DNA of 64,000 nt from Microbacterium sp. LWH7-1.2. GTDB lineage: Bacteria; Actinomycetota; Actinomycetes; Actinomycetales; Microbacteriaceae. The stretch is taken from assembly GCF_038397755.1 (NCBI RefSeq), contig NZ_CP151637.1, positions 2,666,001 through 2,730,000 of the forward strand. The letters run 5' to 3'. The notes beneath the pieces are model-generated. The model was given only the letters and a program-made list of their open reading frames with translations. It searched no databases and had not been told where the DNA came from. Shown in pieces: positions 54,644 to 63,233 of this stretch (position 1 is the first letter of the stretch; each line of letters begins with the position of its first letter). The translations under genes and the position numbers were made by a program.

Positions 54644-55999
54644 TCAGCCGAGGTAGTCGGGAGCGGGGTCGAGCGCGAAGAACTCCTCCAGGGAGGTCCA
54701 GCCACCCTCGTGGTAGGCCTTCGCGAGTTCGGGACCGATGTAGCGGAGGTGCCACGGCTCGGGGAGGTAGCCGGTCACGGGCGTCGCCCCGTCGGTGTAG
54801 CGGACGATCCACCCGTGCTCCCACGCGTGCTCGGCGACGAACTGGCCCTGCGGCGTCGCGGCGAGCTGGTCGAGTGTGCCGCACTCACCGGCGCACGCGA
54901 CGACGTCGGCGCCGAGGCCGAGCTGATGCTCGCTGTATCCGGGTCGCGCGCTCACCTGGTCGGCGCGCTCGCCCTTCTCCGCGAAGTGGCGCCCGTACGT
55001 CGCCTGCTGGGTCTGGTACGAGCGGAACCCGCTCTCGAGCGCGATCTCGCCGACTCCGGCGTCGCGGGCGGCGGTGACGAGAGAGGCGAGAGCGGATGCT
55101 GCGTCCGACCGCAGTGCGCCGCCCTCGATGTTGCGCACGCCATCGGGGAGAACCAGCGCACTGGGGCGGTAGTCGATCGGGTTGGCCGGCCGGATCTTGT
55201 CCACGACGGTCCAGACGCGGGCGGAGTCGCCGAGGTCCACGCAGGGGGCACGCCCCTCCACGACCGCGGCGCGGAACGCCTCGCCGCCGCCGGCCGCGAC
55301 GATCGCGGCCTCGTCGTCGCCGCGCTGCACGGCGGAAGCGACGTCCGGGAGGGTGCAGATGTCGGCAGCCGGCGGCGAAACCTCCACCTGAGGAACGGGA
55401 AGCAGCTCGATCCGGGCCGGCTCCGCCGTCAACGTCAGTGCGGAATCGGCGCCGGCAGCTCGCGGCTGCGTCGGGAGCATCATCGCGGTCATGGCGGCCG
55501 ACCCCAGCAGGAGCGCGGCACCCGTTGCGAGCCCCGCCACGACCATCAGGCGCTTGGTCAGCCGGCGCGGCCGTGCGTGGCGGACGGGCTGAGCGCCCTC
55601 GTCGACGTCGAGCAGCTCGGCCGCGCGCGCCGCCCGGCGCTCGCTGACGACGGGCCGGGGCGAGCGGACGGCGCGTCGACGCCCGCGTACCCGCGCCTCG
55701 GGAATGCGGTGCGGTGTCGAGTCGGTCGGCTGCGGCGCAGCGCCGGTGGGGAGGAGCTCGAGCGGCAGGGCAGACGGCGCACCCGCCGAGAGGGAGCCGG
55801 GCACGAAGTCGTCACTGGGCAGTTCGAACGCCAGCACGCCATCGACGGCATCGGCGGCCGCGGCGGGCGAGGCGGCCGGGGCGGCTTCCCCCGCGCGGGC
55901 ACGCCTCTCAGCCTCTTCGCGCATCGCTCGGGCGGCGCGACGAGTCTCGGGGGCGGCTCGGGGGGTAGCGAGCCGGCCAGGCTCCGTCACGTCTGCCAT
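54644..55999 (-). CDS. Membrane-anchored D-alanyl-D-alanine carboxypeptidase (M15B, VanY type)
   Basis: 451 residues. A long cytoplasmic, Ala/Arg-rich N-terminus (about 1-150) precedes one membrane helix (MVVAGLATGAALLLGSAAM, about 152-172), then the extracellular M15B domain: SGFRSYQTQ, zinc ligands in ARPGYSEHQLGLGADV and the EPWHLRYIG motif. It trims the terminal D-Ala from peptidoglycan stem peptides. The unusual N-terminal tail could be regulatory. The start ATG at 55999 keeps the tail; no shorter start is better supported. Confidence 0.92.
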   Translation of the reverse strand: MADVTEPGRLATPRAAPETRRAARAMREEAERRARAGEAAPAASPAAAADAVDGVLAFELPSDDFVPGSLSAGAPSALPLELLPTGAAPQPTDSTPHRIPEARVRGRRRAVRSPRPVVSERRAARAAELLDVDEGAQPVRHARPRRLTKRLMVVAGLATGAALLLGSAAMTAMMLPTQPRAAGADSALTLTAEPARIELLPVPQVEVSPPAADICTLPDVASAVQRGDDEAAIVAAGGGEAFRAAVVEGRAPCVDLGDSARVWTVVDKIRPANPIDYRPSALVLPDGVRNIEGGALRSDAASALASLVTAARDAGVGEIALESGFRSYQTQQATYGRHFAEKGERADQVSARPGYSEHQLGLGADVVACAGECGTLDQLAATPQGQFVAEHAWEHGWIVRYTDGATPVTGYLPEPWHLRYIGPELAKAYHEGGWTSLEEFFALDPAPDYLG

Positions 56000-56087
56000 T
56001 CTGACCCGTGACGGCCGCTTTTGGCCAGGCGCGCAGCATCCGTCCCGTCGATGTTCTAGACACGGCCGCGTCAGCCTTGACTTAAGT

Positions 56088-56103
56088 TCGAAGCTTTGTT
56101 CTC
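56088..56103 (+). promoter_or_regulatory. LexA/SOS-box-like site before the radical SAM gene
   Basis: TCGAAG-CTTT-GTTCTC resembles the actinobacterial SOS box TCGAAC-N4-GTTCGA at 9 of 12 fixed positions. TTGACT at 56077 could serve as a -35. The mycobacterial homologue Rv2578c is, to my recollection, a member of the LexA regulon, which supports the assignment. The site ends 8 bp before the ATG. Confidence 0.45.
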
Positions 56104-56111
56104 ATGGATGC

Positions 56112-58280
56112 ATGAGGTGGCAGGGACAGGAACTGGGCGTGGCGGATGCCGCAGCCCTGCCCGGCCTCGAACAGCTCAACGGTCTGGTTCGTTCGGTGAC
56201 GACCCCCGAGTTCGCCGGGGTGACGTTCCACGAGGTGCTCTGCAAGTCCGCCCTCAACCACGTGCCGAGCGCTTCGGCCATGCCCTTCGACTGGACCGTG
56301 AACCCCTACCGGGGCTGCAGCCATGCATGTGTCTACTGCTTAAGCCCCGACACTCAAGTACTGATGGCCGACGGCCGCAACAAGCGGATCGGCGACGTGC
56401 GCGCCGGCGACGAGGTCATCGGCACGCGGCGCGAGGGTAAGTACCGCCGGTACGCGCGTGCTACGGTGTCCGCCCAGTGGAGTACCCGCAAGCGCGCCTA
56501 CCGCGTGTCGCTCGCCGACGGCACCGAGCTCGTCGCGAGCGGCGACCATCGGTTCCTCACGGAGCGCGGGTGGAAGCACGTGCAGCCGGCGCCGGCAGGC
56601 TCCCCCCAGCGCCCCTTCTTGACGACGAACAACAAACTGATCGGCTTCGGCACCGGCGGCGCGATGGCCGACACGACAGAAACCGACGCCTACCGGCAGG
56701 GCTATCTGTGCGGGATGATCCGCGGTGACGGGATGATGCTGAAGCGACCGTATCCGCGGTCGAACGGCAGGGGCACATTCGTAGCGCATCGGTTTCGTCT
56801 TGCTCTCGCAGATGCCGAGGCACTGGAGCGATCTCGTGAGTATCTTCGCGGCGCTGGCGTCATCACGACGCTTCGACAGTTCACACCCGCCACAGCCGAA
56901 CGGCGGGAGATGGACGCGATCTTCACGTCCAAAGCAGCGGACTTCGATGAGATTAGTGCGGTTATCCAGTGGCCGGAGTTCCCGACGGCGGAGTGGTCGA
57001 GGGGCTTCCTTGCCGGGATCTTCGACGCCGAGGGCAGCTGCAGTCGTGGAGTCCTGCGGATCGCGAACGGGAACGACGAGATCCTTGCGACGATCGGGTT
57101 GTCACTCCGGATCCATGGATTCGCATTCGTACAGGAGCCTCCTCGCCCTAACGGGGTGAGCAACGTCCGCTTGCTTGGCGGACTTCCGGCACGACGAAGA
57201 TTCTTCGAGCTCACTCAGCCCGCCATCACGCGCAAGCTGAACCTGATCGGCGATGCGGTGAAGTCGGACGCGCCACTTCGCGTCGTCTCGATCGACGACC
57301 TGGGAGAGACGATCGATATGGTCGACATCACGACGTCGACCGGAGACTTCATCGCGAACGGCGTCGTCAGTCACAACTGCTTCGCCCGCGGCACTCACGA
57401 GTACCTCGAGCTCGATGCGGGGCGGGATTTCGACACGCAGGTCGTGGTCAAGGTGAACGTGGCCGAGGTGCTCGAGAAGGAGCTGCGGCGGGGCGGCTGG
57501 CACCACGACCCGGTCATGCTCGGCACGAACACCGATCCGTATCAGCGCGCCGAGGGACGCTACAAGCTGATGCCGGGCATCGTGTCGGCGCTCACCGAGT
57601 CGGGCACACCGTTCTCGATCCTCACGAAGGGGACGCTGCTGCGGCGGGATCTGCCGCTCCTGACGGAAGCCGCCACACAGGTGCACGTGACGCTCGCGAT
57701 GTCGATCGCGGTGTTCGACGACGAGCTGCAGCACCTCATCGAGCCCGGTACACCCAATGCCACTGCGCGTCTCGAGACGGTGCGCGCGGCGACCGAGGCA
57801 GGGTTCCGCGTCACGGTGTTCCTGATGCCGATCATCCCGCACCTGACCGACTCGATCTCGGCGATCGACCACGCGCTCAGCCGCATCAAGGCGGCCGGCG
57901 CGGTGCGGGTCGTGTACGGCGCGCTGCACCTGCGGCCAGGCGCGAAGCAGTGGTTCCTCGAGTGGCTCGCCGAGCGGCACCCCGAACTCGTGTCGTCGTA
58001 CCGAGGGCTGTACCCCGGGGCGACGGCGTACGCCCCGAAGGCCTATCGCTCCTGGCTCGCGAAGCGGGTGCGTCCGCTGCTGCGCGTCCACGGTCTCGAC
58101 GGACAGGCCGAAGAAGAGCATCCGCGCGGCGGCCCCGTCGCGGGTCTGGCCGACCGTGCGGATCCGCGCAGCGCGCCGCCGATCATCGTCACCTCGCGCG
58201 GACGAGCCTCGGCGACCTCGCTGCGGGCGGCATCCGCGCGGACGGCGCCCGGGGCCGAGGCATCCGCTCGGCTCTTCTGA
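56112..58280 (+). CDS. Rv2578c-family radical SAM protein containing an intein
   Basis: 722 residues in one frame; removal of a 347-residue intein (residues 76-422) leaves a 375-residue radical SAM protein. N-terminal extein has NPYRGCSHACVY, and the C-terminal extein begins CFARGTHEYLELD, so splicing rebuilds the CxxxCxxC [4Fe-4S] motif as CSHACVYC. The rest fits the SPL-like branch (PVMLGTNTDPYQ, FSILTKGTLLRRD). These proteins are suspected DNA-repair enzymes in actinobacteria. Without splicing the protein would lack a correct cluster site. ATG at 56112 (MRWQGQELG) fits the family start; no strong ribosome site is visible. Confidence 0.95.
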   Translation: MRWQGQELGVADAAALPGLEQLNGLVRSVTTPEFAGVTFHEVLCKSALNHVPSASAMPFDWTVNPYRGCSHACVYCLSPDTQVLMADGRNKRIGDVRAGDEVIGTRREGKYRRYARATVSAQWSTRKRAYRVSLADGTELVASGDHRFLTERGWKHVQPAPAGSPQRPFLTTNNKLIGFGTGGAMADTTETDAYRQGYLCGMIRGDGMMLKRPYPRSNGRGTFVAHRFRLALADAEALERSREYLRGAGVITTLRQFTPATAERREMDAIFTSKAADFDEISAVIQWPEFPTAEWSRGFLAGIFDAEGSCSRGVLRIANGNDEILATIGLSLRIHGFAFVQEPPRPNGVSNVRLLGGLPARRRFFELTQPAITRKLNLIGDAVKSDAPLRVVSIDDLGETIDMVDITTSTGDFIANGVVSHNCFARGTHEYLELDAGRDFDTQVVVKVNVAEVLEKELRRGGWHHDPVMLGTNTDPYQRAEGRYKLMPGIVSALTESGTPFSILTKGTLLRRDLPLLTEAATQVHVTLAMSIAVFDDELQHLIEPGTPNATARLETVRAATEAGFRVTVFLMPIIPHLTDSISAIDHALSRIKAAGAVRVVYGALHLRPGAKQWFLEWLAERHPELVSSYRGLYPGATAYAPKAYRSWLAKRVRPLLRVHGLDGQAEEEHPRGGPVAGLADRADPRSAPPIIVTSRGRASATSLRAASARTAPGAEASARLF
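56337..57377 (+). mobile_element. Intein with LAGLIDADG homing endonuclease
   Basis: 347 residues. Block A is CLSPDTQVL with Cys1; block B is ASGDHRFLT; block F/G is DITTSTGDFIANGVVSHN followed by +1 Cys. Two LAGLIDADG helices appear as YLCGMIRGDG and FLAGIFDAEG, and each keeps its acidic residue (Asp, Glu), so the nuclease could be active. It is inserted before the third Fe-S cysteine (CVY/C), with the +1 Cys doing double duty. The endonuclease part looks less GC-rich than neighbouring genes by eye, consistent with transfer. Confidence 0.93.
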
Positions 58281-58290
58281 GTACGCGGCG

Positions 58291-59211
58291 CTATGCGGCG
58301 ACAGGCACCGCAGCGGACGCCTCCACCGTCGCCGGCGGCGTCGGCTCGGCGAGCTGGGCGCTCACGTGCGCGAGCACGGCGTCGAGCACGGCGTCGTCGG
58401 TGAGGATGCGGTTGTGCCCGAGGCCCTTCGTCGCGAGCAGCCGCGACGCCGGGTTCGCGGCGACGATCCGCCCGGCCTCGCCGAACGGCACGACGCGGTC
58501 GCCGTGGTCGTGGGTGACGAGGAGCGGCACCCCGGCCGGAAGCGGGCGCCGCACGGTCGAAAGCCAGGCGAAGGGGTCGGGCTCTCCGGGGAAGTACCGG
58601 GTCGCGAAGAGCTCACGCATGCTCGCCGCCACTGCGTCGGGATAGCCGAGCATGCCCTGGAACTGGCTCAGCAGCAGGTCGGCGTCGGCGGGTGCGGCGA
58701 TGGTCACGACGCGCGCGGCGTCGATGCCACCGGCGACGCCGACGAGGGTCGCGAGGCCGCCGAACGAGTGGCCGACCATGGCGTCGAACGCGCCGTGGCG
58801 CTCCTGGAGAGCGGCGAAGACGCTGAGCCAGTCCACGAGATACGTGCGCCGGCCACCCGACGCGCCATGGGCGGGTGCGTCGAATGAGACGACGCGATAC
58901 CCCTCGGCGACGAGCTCGCGCACGAGTACCGAGAACTGGCTCGCGCGGCCGGTCCAGCCGTGAGACAACACGGCCGTGCGTGGGCCGTCGCCCCACTCGT
59001 AGGTGTCGACGTCGACGCCGCGGCGGTCGATCCCGGGGATGCGAACCGCGCGCAGTCGAGCGCGCAGCATCGTGGGCTCATCGTCGGCGTGCACAGGTCG
59101 CGGCTTGTTGACGTATCCGAAGAGCGGCATGGCCACGGCGGCTCCCCACCGGGGCGAGAGGGCGGCCGCTGCGCGAACGGACGTGCCGGCGGCGGCGAGT
59201 GCGAGAGTCAT
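58291..59211 (-). CDS. Alpha/beta hydrolase
   Basis: 306 residues. Oxyanion/nucleophile elbow AMVGHSFGGLATLVG (GxSxG), HGW motif in LSHGWTGRASQ, Asp in THDHGDRVVP and His in GLGHNRIL complete the triad. A hydrophobic N-terminus could associate with membrane. GGAG precedes the ATG at 59211. It is divergent from a TetR regulator and shares a double operator with it, so expression should respond to that regulator's ligand. Substrate unknown. Confidence 0.92.
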   Translation of the reverse strand: MTLALAAAGTSVRAAAALSPRWGAAVAMPLFGYVNKPRPVHADDEPTMLRARLRAVRIPGIDRRGVDVDTYEWGDGPRTAVLSHGWTGRASQFSVLVRELVAEGYRVVSFDAPAHGASGGRRTYLVDWLSVFAALQERHGAFDAMVGHSFGGLATLVGVAGGIDAARVVTIAAPADADLLLSQFQGMLGYPDAVAASMRELFATRYFPGEPDPFAWLSTVRRPLPAGVPLLVTHDHGDRVVPFGEAGRIVAANPASRLLATKGLGHNRILTDDAVLDAVLAHVSAQLAEPTPPATVEASAAVPVAA

Positions 59212-59231
59212 GATGCTCCGATCAGAAGAAT

Positions 59232-59275
59232 ACGAACGATCGTACTTATGAACACGAACGATCGTACGGTATTCT
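59232..59275. promoter_or_regulatory. Double TetR operator and leaderless -10 box
   Basis: ACGAACGATCGTAC occurs at 59232-59245 and 59254-59267, 22 bp apart; each contains the palindrome CGATCG within an ACGAxxxxTCGT-like frame, as expected for a TetR dimer. TATTCT at 59270-59275 ends six bases before the TetR GTG start, giving a leaderless promoter that the second operator abuts. The region also covers the upstream area of the hydrolase gene. Confidence 0.75.
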
Positions 59276-59281
59276 GAAGGC

Positions 59282-59941
59282 GTGACACAAGCCCCCGTCG
59301 ACCGGCGCCGCCTGCGAGGCGACGAGTCGCGTCGCGCCGTGCTCTCGCACGCGGTCGACACCGCGACGGTCGACGGCTTGGACGGGCTCACGATCGGGCG
59401 GTTGGCGGATGCCTCGGGGCACAGCAAGAGCGGCATCGCGACGCTCTTCGGCTCGAAGGAGCAGCTGCAGCTCGCCGTCGTGGCGGCTGCCCGGGAGGTC
59501 TTCATCGACCGCGTCGTGGCGCCTGCCCGCGCTCGCACGCCCCGCGGGCTCGTGCGCGTGTGCACGCTGCTGGGGGACTGGCTGGACTACTCGCGCGACC
59601 GCGTGTTCCGCGGCGGATGCTTCTTCGCCGCGACGTCCGTCGAATTCGACGCGAAGCCGGGCGTCGTCCGCGATGCGATCGTCGCCGCCTCGAGCGAATG
59701 GGAGGACTATCTCACCGTGAGCATCGAGTACGCGATGGCCGCCGGCGAGCTGCCTCTGCTCGATGACGCGCGGCAGCTCACCTTCGAGATGGTGTCGTTC
59801 CTCGAGGCGGCGAACACTCGATCCCTCCTCCACACGAGCGAAGAGCCGTACCGCCGCGCCGAGGTCGCGCTCCGCGCGCGCCTCACGTCGCTCGGCGGCG
59901 ACCCCGAGCTCATCGCCTCGATCGCCGCGCCGGCCGCCTGA
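59282..59941 (+). CDS. TetR-family transcriptional regulator
   Basis: 219 residues. N-terminal HTH (LTIGRLADASGHSKSGIATLFGSKEQLQLAVV) of TetR type, and a TetR C-terminal ligand domain with FRGGCFFAATSVEFDAKPG, characteristic of a common actinobacterial subfamily. It presumably represses itself and the divergent hydrolase through the paired palindromes between them. GTG start, leaderless. Confidence 0.94.
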   Translation: MTQAPVDRRRLRGDESRRAVLSHAVDTATVDGLDGLTIGRLADASGHSKSGIATLFGSKEQLQLAVVAAAREVFIDRVVAPARARTPRGLVRVCTLLGDWLDYSRDRVFRGGCFFAATSVEFDAKPGVVRDAIVAASSEWEDYLTVSIEYAMAAGELPLLDDARQLTFEMVSFLEAANTRSLLHTSEEPYRRAEVALRARLTSLGGDPELIASIAAPAA

Positions 59942-60003
59942 CCCCCGGCTGCCGCACGCGGGGGCCCTGGTGCACGCTCCCCCGGTTGCGACACGATGTC
60001 TCA

Positions 60004-61281
60004 ATGACCCGGTTCCTGGTGACGGCGATGCCCTTCACCGGGCATGTCACGCCATTGCGGGCAGTCGCGCAGGCGCTCGTCGCGCGCGGTCATGATGTGC
60101 GCTTCTACACCGGAGCGGCGTTCCGCCGAGGGGTCGAGGCATCCGGAGCCGTTCTCGTGCCGTGGAGCGAAGCCCCCGACTTCGACGAGAACGATCTGCG
60201 CGCGACGTTCCCGCGACTCGAGGGCCGCAAGGGCCTCCGGCAGGTCTTCCTGAACCTCGAAGACGTCATGATCAGCACCGCCCCGGCGCAGGTCGCCGAT
60301 CTGCAGGCCGAGTGGGATCGCGAGCCCTGGGACGCGCTCGTCGCCGATGACACCTCCATCGGCGCGGCCCTCTTCGCCGACCGGTCCGGCTGTCCGCGGG
60401 CGACCGTCGCCGTGCTGCCGCTCCACCTCACGAGCCGGCAGGGGCCGCCGAGCGGCATGGGACTCACGCCGGGCCGCAATCCGCTCACGAAGACGCGGGA
60501 TGCTGCGCTCCGAGGCATCGCGCCGCTCGCGATGCGGCCGCTGACCAAGCCGATCGTGCGGGCGCGGGTCGCGGTCGGCCTGCCGCCCGCCCCGCTGACG
60601 TTCGAGCAGACGGCGCTGTCGCCGGAGAAGATCCTCGCCACCGGGTCACCGTTGCTCGACTTCGCCCGCACCGACCGCCCCGCTCACCTCGACTTCGTCG
60701 GCATCCTCAGCGCGCCGCCCGCCGCACCGACCGACCTTCCGCAATGGTGGGGCGACCTCGACGGCCGCACCGTCGTGCACGTCACACAGGGCACGCAGAA
60801 CATCGACCCGGCCGACCTCATCCGCCCCGCACTCGTCGCCCTCGCCGACCGGGATGTGCTCGTCGTCGTGTCGACGGGCGTGCGCGGCCGCGACGAGCTG
60901 CCGTTCCCCGTCCCGGCGAACGCGCGCATCGCAGGGTTGCTCCCCTATGACGAACTCCTCCCCCGCACCGACGTCGTCATCAGCAACGGCGGCTGGGGCG
61001 GCACGCTCGCCGCGCTCAGCCACGGCATCCCCCTCGTGATCGCCGGCGGCGACCTCGACAAGCCCGAGATCGCGGCGCGCGTCGCATGGGCCGGCGCGGG
61101 CGTCGACCTCCGCACCGGAACTCCGACGGCGACCCAGGTGGCGGCGGGCTTCGAGCGCGCCTCGACGGATCGGACGATGACGGATGCTGCCGCCCGCGTC
61201 GCCGCTGAGCTCAGGTCCTTCGGGGGAGCGCCGCGCGCCGCCGAGCTTCTCGAAGGGTTCGCGGCCCGGTCGGGGCGGTGA
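60004..61281 (+). CDS. Glycosyltransferase (GT1/MGT-like, GT-B fold)
   Basis: 425 residues. Two Rossmann halves: N-terminal TAMPFTGHVTPLRAVAQAL, C-terminal VVHVTQGTQNIDP and LPRTDVVISNGGWGGTLAALSHGIPLVIAGG, the sugar-nucleotide site (with Asn-Gly in place of the usual HGG). Such enzymes glycosylate small molecules such as macrolides, flavonoids or lipids. No biosynthetic cluster surrounds it, so detoxification is possible. The ATG at 60004 is chosen; 62 bp separate it from the TetR gene, with which it may be cotranscribed. Confidence 0.92.
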   Translation: MTRFLVTAMPFTGHVTPLRAVAQALVARGHDVRFYTGAAFRRGVEASGAVLVPWSEAPDFDENDLRATFPRLEGRKGLRQVFLNLEDVMISTAPAQVADLQAEWDREPWDALVADDTSIGAALFADRSGCPRATVAVLPLHLTSRQGPPSGMGLTPGRNPLTKTRDAALRGIAPLAMRPLTKPIVRARVAVGLPPAPLTFEQTALSPEKILATGSPLLDFARTDRPAHLDFVGILSAPPAAPTDLPQWWGDLDGRTVVHVTQGTQNIDPADLIRPALVALADRDVLVVVSTGVRGRDELPFPVPANARIAGLLPYDELLPRTDVVISNGGWGGTLAALSHGIPLVIAGGDLDKPEIAARVAWAGAGVDLRTGTPTATQVAAGFERASTDRTMTDAAARVAAELRSFGGAPRAAELLEGFAARSGR

Positions 61282-61292
61282 GCGACGTGACG

Positions 61293-62963
61293 TCAGCGGC
61301 CGGCGAGTTCCTCGAGCAGGTCGTCGCCGGGGCGCACGTCGTCGAACGGCGCCTCGATGTCGGCGCGCTCGAGCAGTTCGGCGAGGCGCTCCCGCCGCGC
61401 CCGCGTCACCAGCGTGACGACGGTTCCCGCCCGACCGGCGCGGCCCGTGCGACCGGACCGATGCAGGTACGTCTTGTACTCGTCGGGCGCGTCGGCCTGG
61501 ACGACGAGATCGATGTCGTCGACGTGGATGCCGCGGGCCGCGACATCCGTCGCCACCAGCACGTCGATCCGACCCGACGTGAGCTTCTCGAGGTTGCGCG
61601 TGCGGCGCGCCTGGTCGAGATCGCCATGGAGGGCGAGCGCGCGGATGCCGACCTCGTCGAACTGCTCCGCCAGCATCTCGGCGAACGCCCGCGTGCGCGT
61701 GAACACCAGCGTCTTGCCCGAGCGGTCGACGAGCGAGCGCAGGATGTCGCGCTTGTCGCGGTGGTCGACGACGAGCACACGGTGATCGATCGTGCCGGTG
61801 TGCTGCGTCTCGCCCGCGACCTCGTACACCGCCGGCTCGCTGAGGAACTCGCCGACCAGCGACGACACCTCGCCGTCGAGCGTCGCGGAGAACAGCAGCC
61901 GCTGCGCGTCACGGGGCGTGCGGCGCATGATCCGCTGCACGGGTTCGAGGAAGCCCAGCTCGCACATGTGGTCGGCCTCGTCGAGCACGGCGATGCGCAC
62001 CTGCGAGAGATCGAGCGCGCGGGACTCGACCAGGTCTTCGATGCGCCCCGGCGTGCCGATGACGATGTCGATGCCCTTCTTCAAGGCGCCGAGCTGCCGC
62101 GCCTTCGGCACACCGCCGTAGATCTGGGTCGTGAACAGGCCGACGCTGCGGGCGATCGGCTGGATCGTCGCGTCGATCTGCAGCGCGAGTTCGCGCGTCG
62201 GCGCGAGGATCAGCGCGCGCGGCGGCCGGCCGAACTCGCGCCTCTGCCCGGCCTGCGACCGCAGCACGCTCTCGACGAGCGGCGCGCCGAACGCGATGGT
62301 CTTGCCGGATCCGGTGCGTCCGCGCGCGAGCACATCGCGACCGTCCAGGATCGCGGGGATCGTCGCGGCCTGGATGGGGAACGGATGCTGCGCCCCGAGC
62401 TCCGCGATCGTCTTGACGATGTTCTGGCCGAGGCCGAGATGGGCGAAGGTCGCGCCTTCGACCTCGGCGGGCGCGACCGCGTCAGCCTCGAGCCGCTCGT
62501 GCACGACATCGCGGCGAACCGGCTCGTCCCGACGCGGAGCCGGATCCCGGCGCGGCTCGAAGTCCCGTCGCGCACTCGCATCCCGCCGCGGCGCAGCGCC
62601 CCGGCGATAAGCCGCGTCCCCGCGCGGTGTCTCCCCACGTCCGGCGTCCCGGCGGTCGTCGCGTTCGGGTCCCGGCCGCCCGCGGTCGTCGCGCGAGTGC
62701 GTGCGGATCGCCCGGGCCTCGTCCCGGCCCGCACGCTCCTGCTCGGTCCAGCGGCGCTTCGGGGCCGCAGCATCCGTGGATTCCGGGCGGTGCCCGCGGT
62801 GCCCGGCGCTGCGGCTGCCGGGCTTCCCCGTCGACGACTCGCCGGGCCGGCGCCTGCCGTCCTGGCCGTCACGACCTTGGCTCGCCGCGCGGTGCTTCGG
62901 GTTGTACCGGGGGTCGAAGTTCTTGGCCGCGCGACCGCCGCCCGGCTTCTTGTTCTTGGGCAT
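61293..62963 (-). CDS. DEAD-box RNA helicase (RhlE/CshA-like) with basic N-terminal tail
   Basis: 556 residues. Residues about 1-165 form an Arg/Asp/Gly/Pro-rich tail with repeated RRD units (RRDFEPRRDPAPRRDEPVRR), probably RNA-binding. Core motifs: Q-motif region, GRTGSGKT, PTRELALQI, DEADHM, SATL, HRSGRTGRAGR. It remodels RNA or ribosome-assembly intermediates; the tail is at the N-terminus whereas most DEAD proteins carry it at the C-terminus. GGAGGAG lies before the ATG. It converges with the glycosyltransferase gene, 11 bp between stops. Confidence 0.94.
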   Translation of the reverse strand: MPKNKKPGGGRAAKNFDPRYNPKHRAASQGRDGQDGRRRPGESSTGKPGSRSAGHRGHRPESTDAAAPKRRWTEQERAGRDEARAIRTHSRDDRGRPGPERDDRRDAGRGETPRGDAAYRRGAAPRRDASARRDFEPRRDPAPRRDEPVRRDVVHERLEADAVAPAEVEGATFAHLGLGQNIVKTIAELGAQHPFPIQAATIPAILDGRDVLARGRTGSGKTIAFGAPLVESVLRSQAGQRREFGRPPRALILAPTRELALQIDATIQPIARSVGLFTTQIYGGVPKARQLGALKKGIDIVIGTPGRIEDLVESRALDLSQVRIAVLDEADHMCELGFLEPVQRIMRRTPRDAQRLLFSATLDGEVSSLVGEFLSEPAVYEVAGETQHTGTIDHRVLVVDHRDKRDILRSLVDRSGKTLVFTRTRAFAEMLAEQFDEVGIRALALHGDLDQARRTRNLEKLTSGRIDVLVATDVAARGIHVDDIDLVVQADAPDEYKTYLHRSGRTGRAGRAGTVVTLVTRARRERLAELLERADIEAPFDDVRPGDDLLEELAGR

Positions 62964-63094
62964 CCGGCTCCTCCAGGTGCGGGTCAGCGGCACCCGCACG
63001 CCGCCCACGCGGCGCGGCGCGTGAACCGGCGTGTCCAGCGTACCGGGCGTCGTGCGTGCGCCACGGAGACCCCATATACCATCGACCAGCGCTT

Positions 63095-63233
63095 TCCCGG
63101 CTCTACGGGATACAGTTTCGGTAAGCGGTTCGCCGCTGAACTGGGGATTTACCGTCTTGGCCAGCGGACCCCGGACTGGGGGTCCTATGGGGGGATGTCC
63201 GGCTTCGGGGACGCCGTACAGAACCGATCGTGA
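63095..63233 (+). promoter_or_regulatory. Structured 5' leader with short coupled ORF
   Basis: Successive hairpins: TCCCG/CGGGA (63095-63110); AGCGG-TTCG-CCGCT (63124-63137, UUCG tetraloop) enclosed by CGGTAA/TTACCG (63119-63154); and GGACCCC/GGGGTCC (63166-63185). A 12-codon ORF (63195-63233, MSGFGDAVQNRS) with a G-rich site ends in TGA overlapping the GTG of the next gene. Together they look like a regulatory leader. I cannot match it to a known riboswitch. Confidence 0.45.

Noticed and set aside
56477..57159. Separate small genes inside the intein region
   Set aside because: The main frame is continuous and contains ordered intein and LAGLIDADG blocks, so overlapping frames are shadows.
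63071..63200. c-di-AMP (ydaO) riboswitch
   Set aside because: The leader is structured but I could not place the conserved ydaO core sequences, so no family is named.
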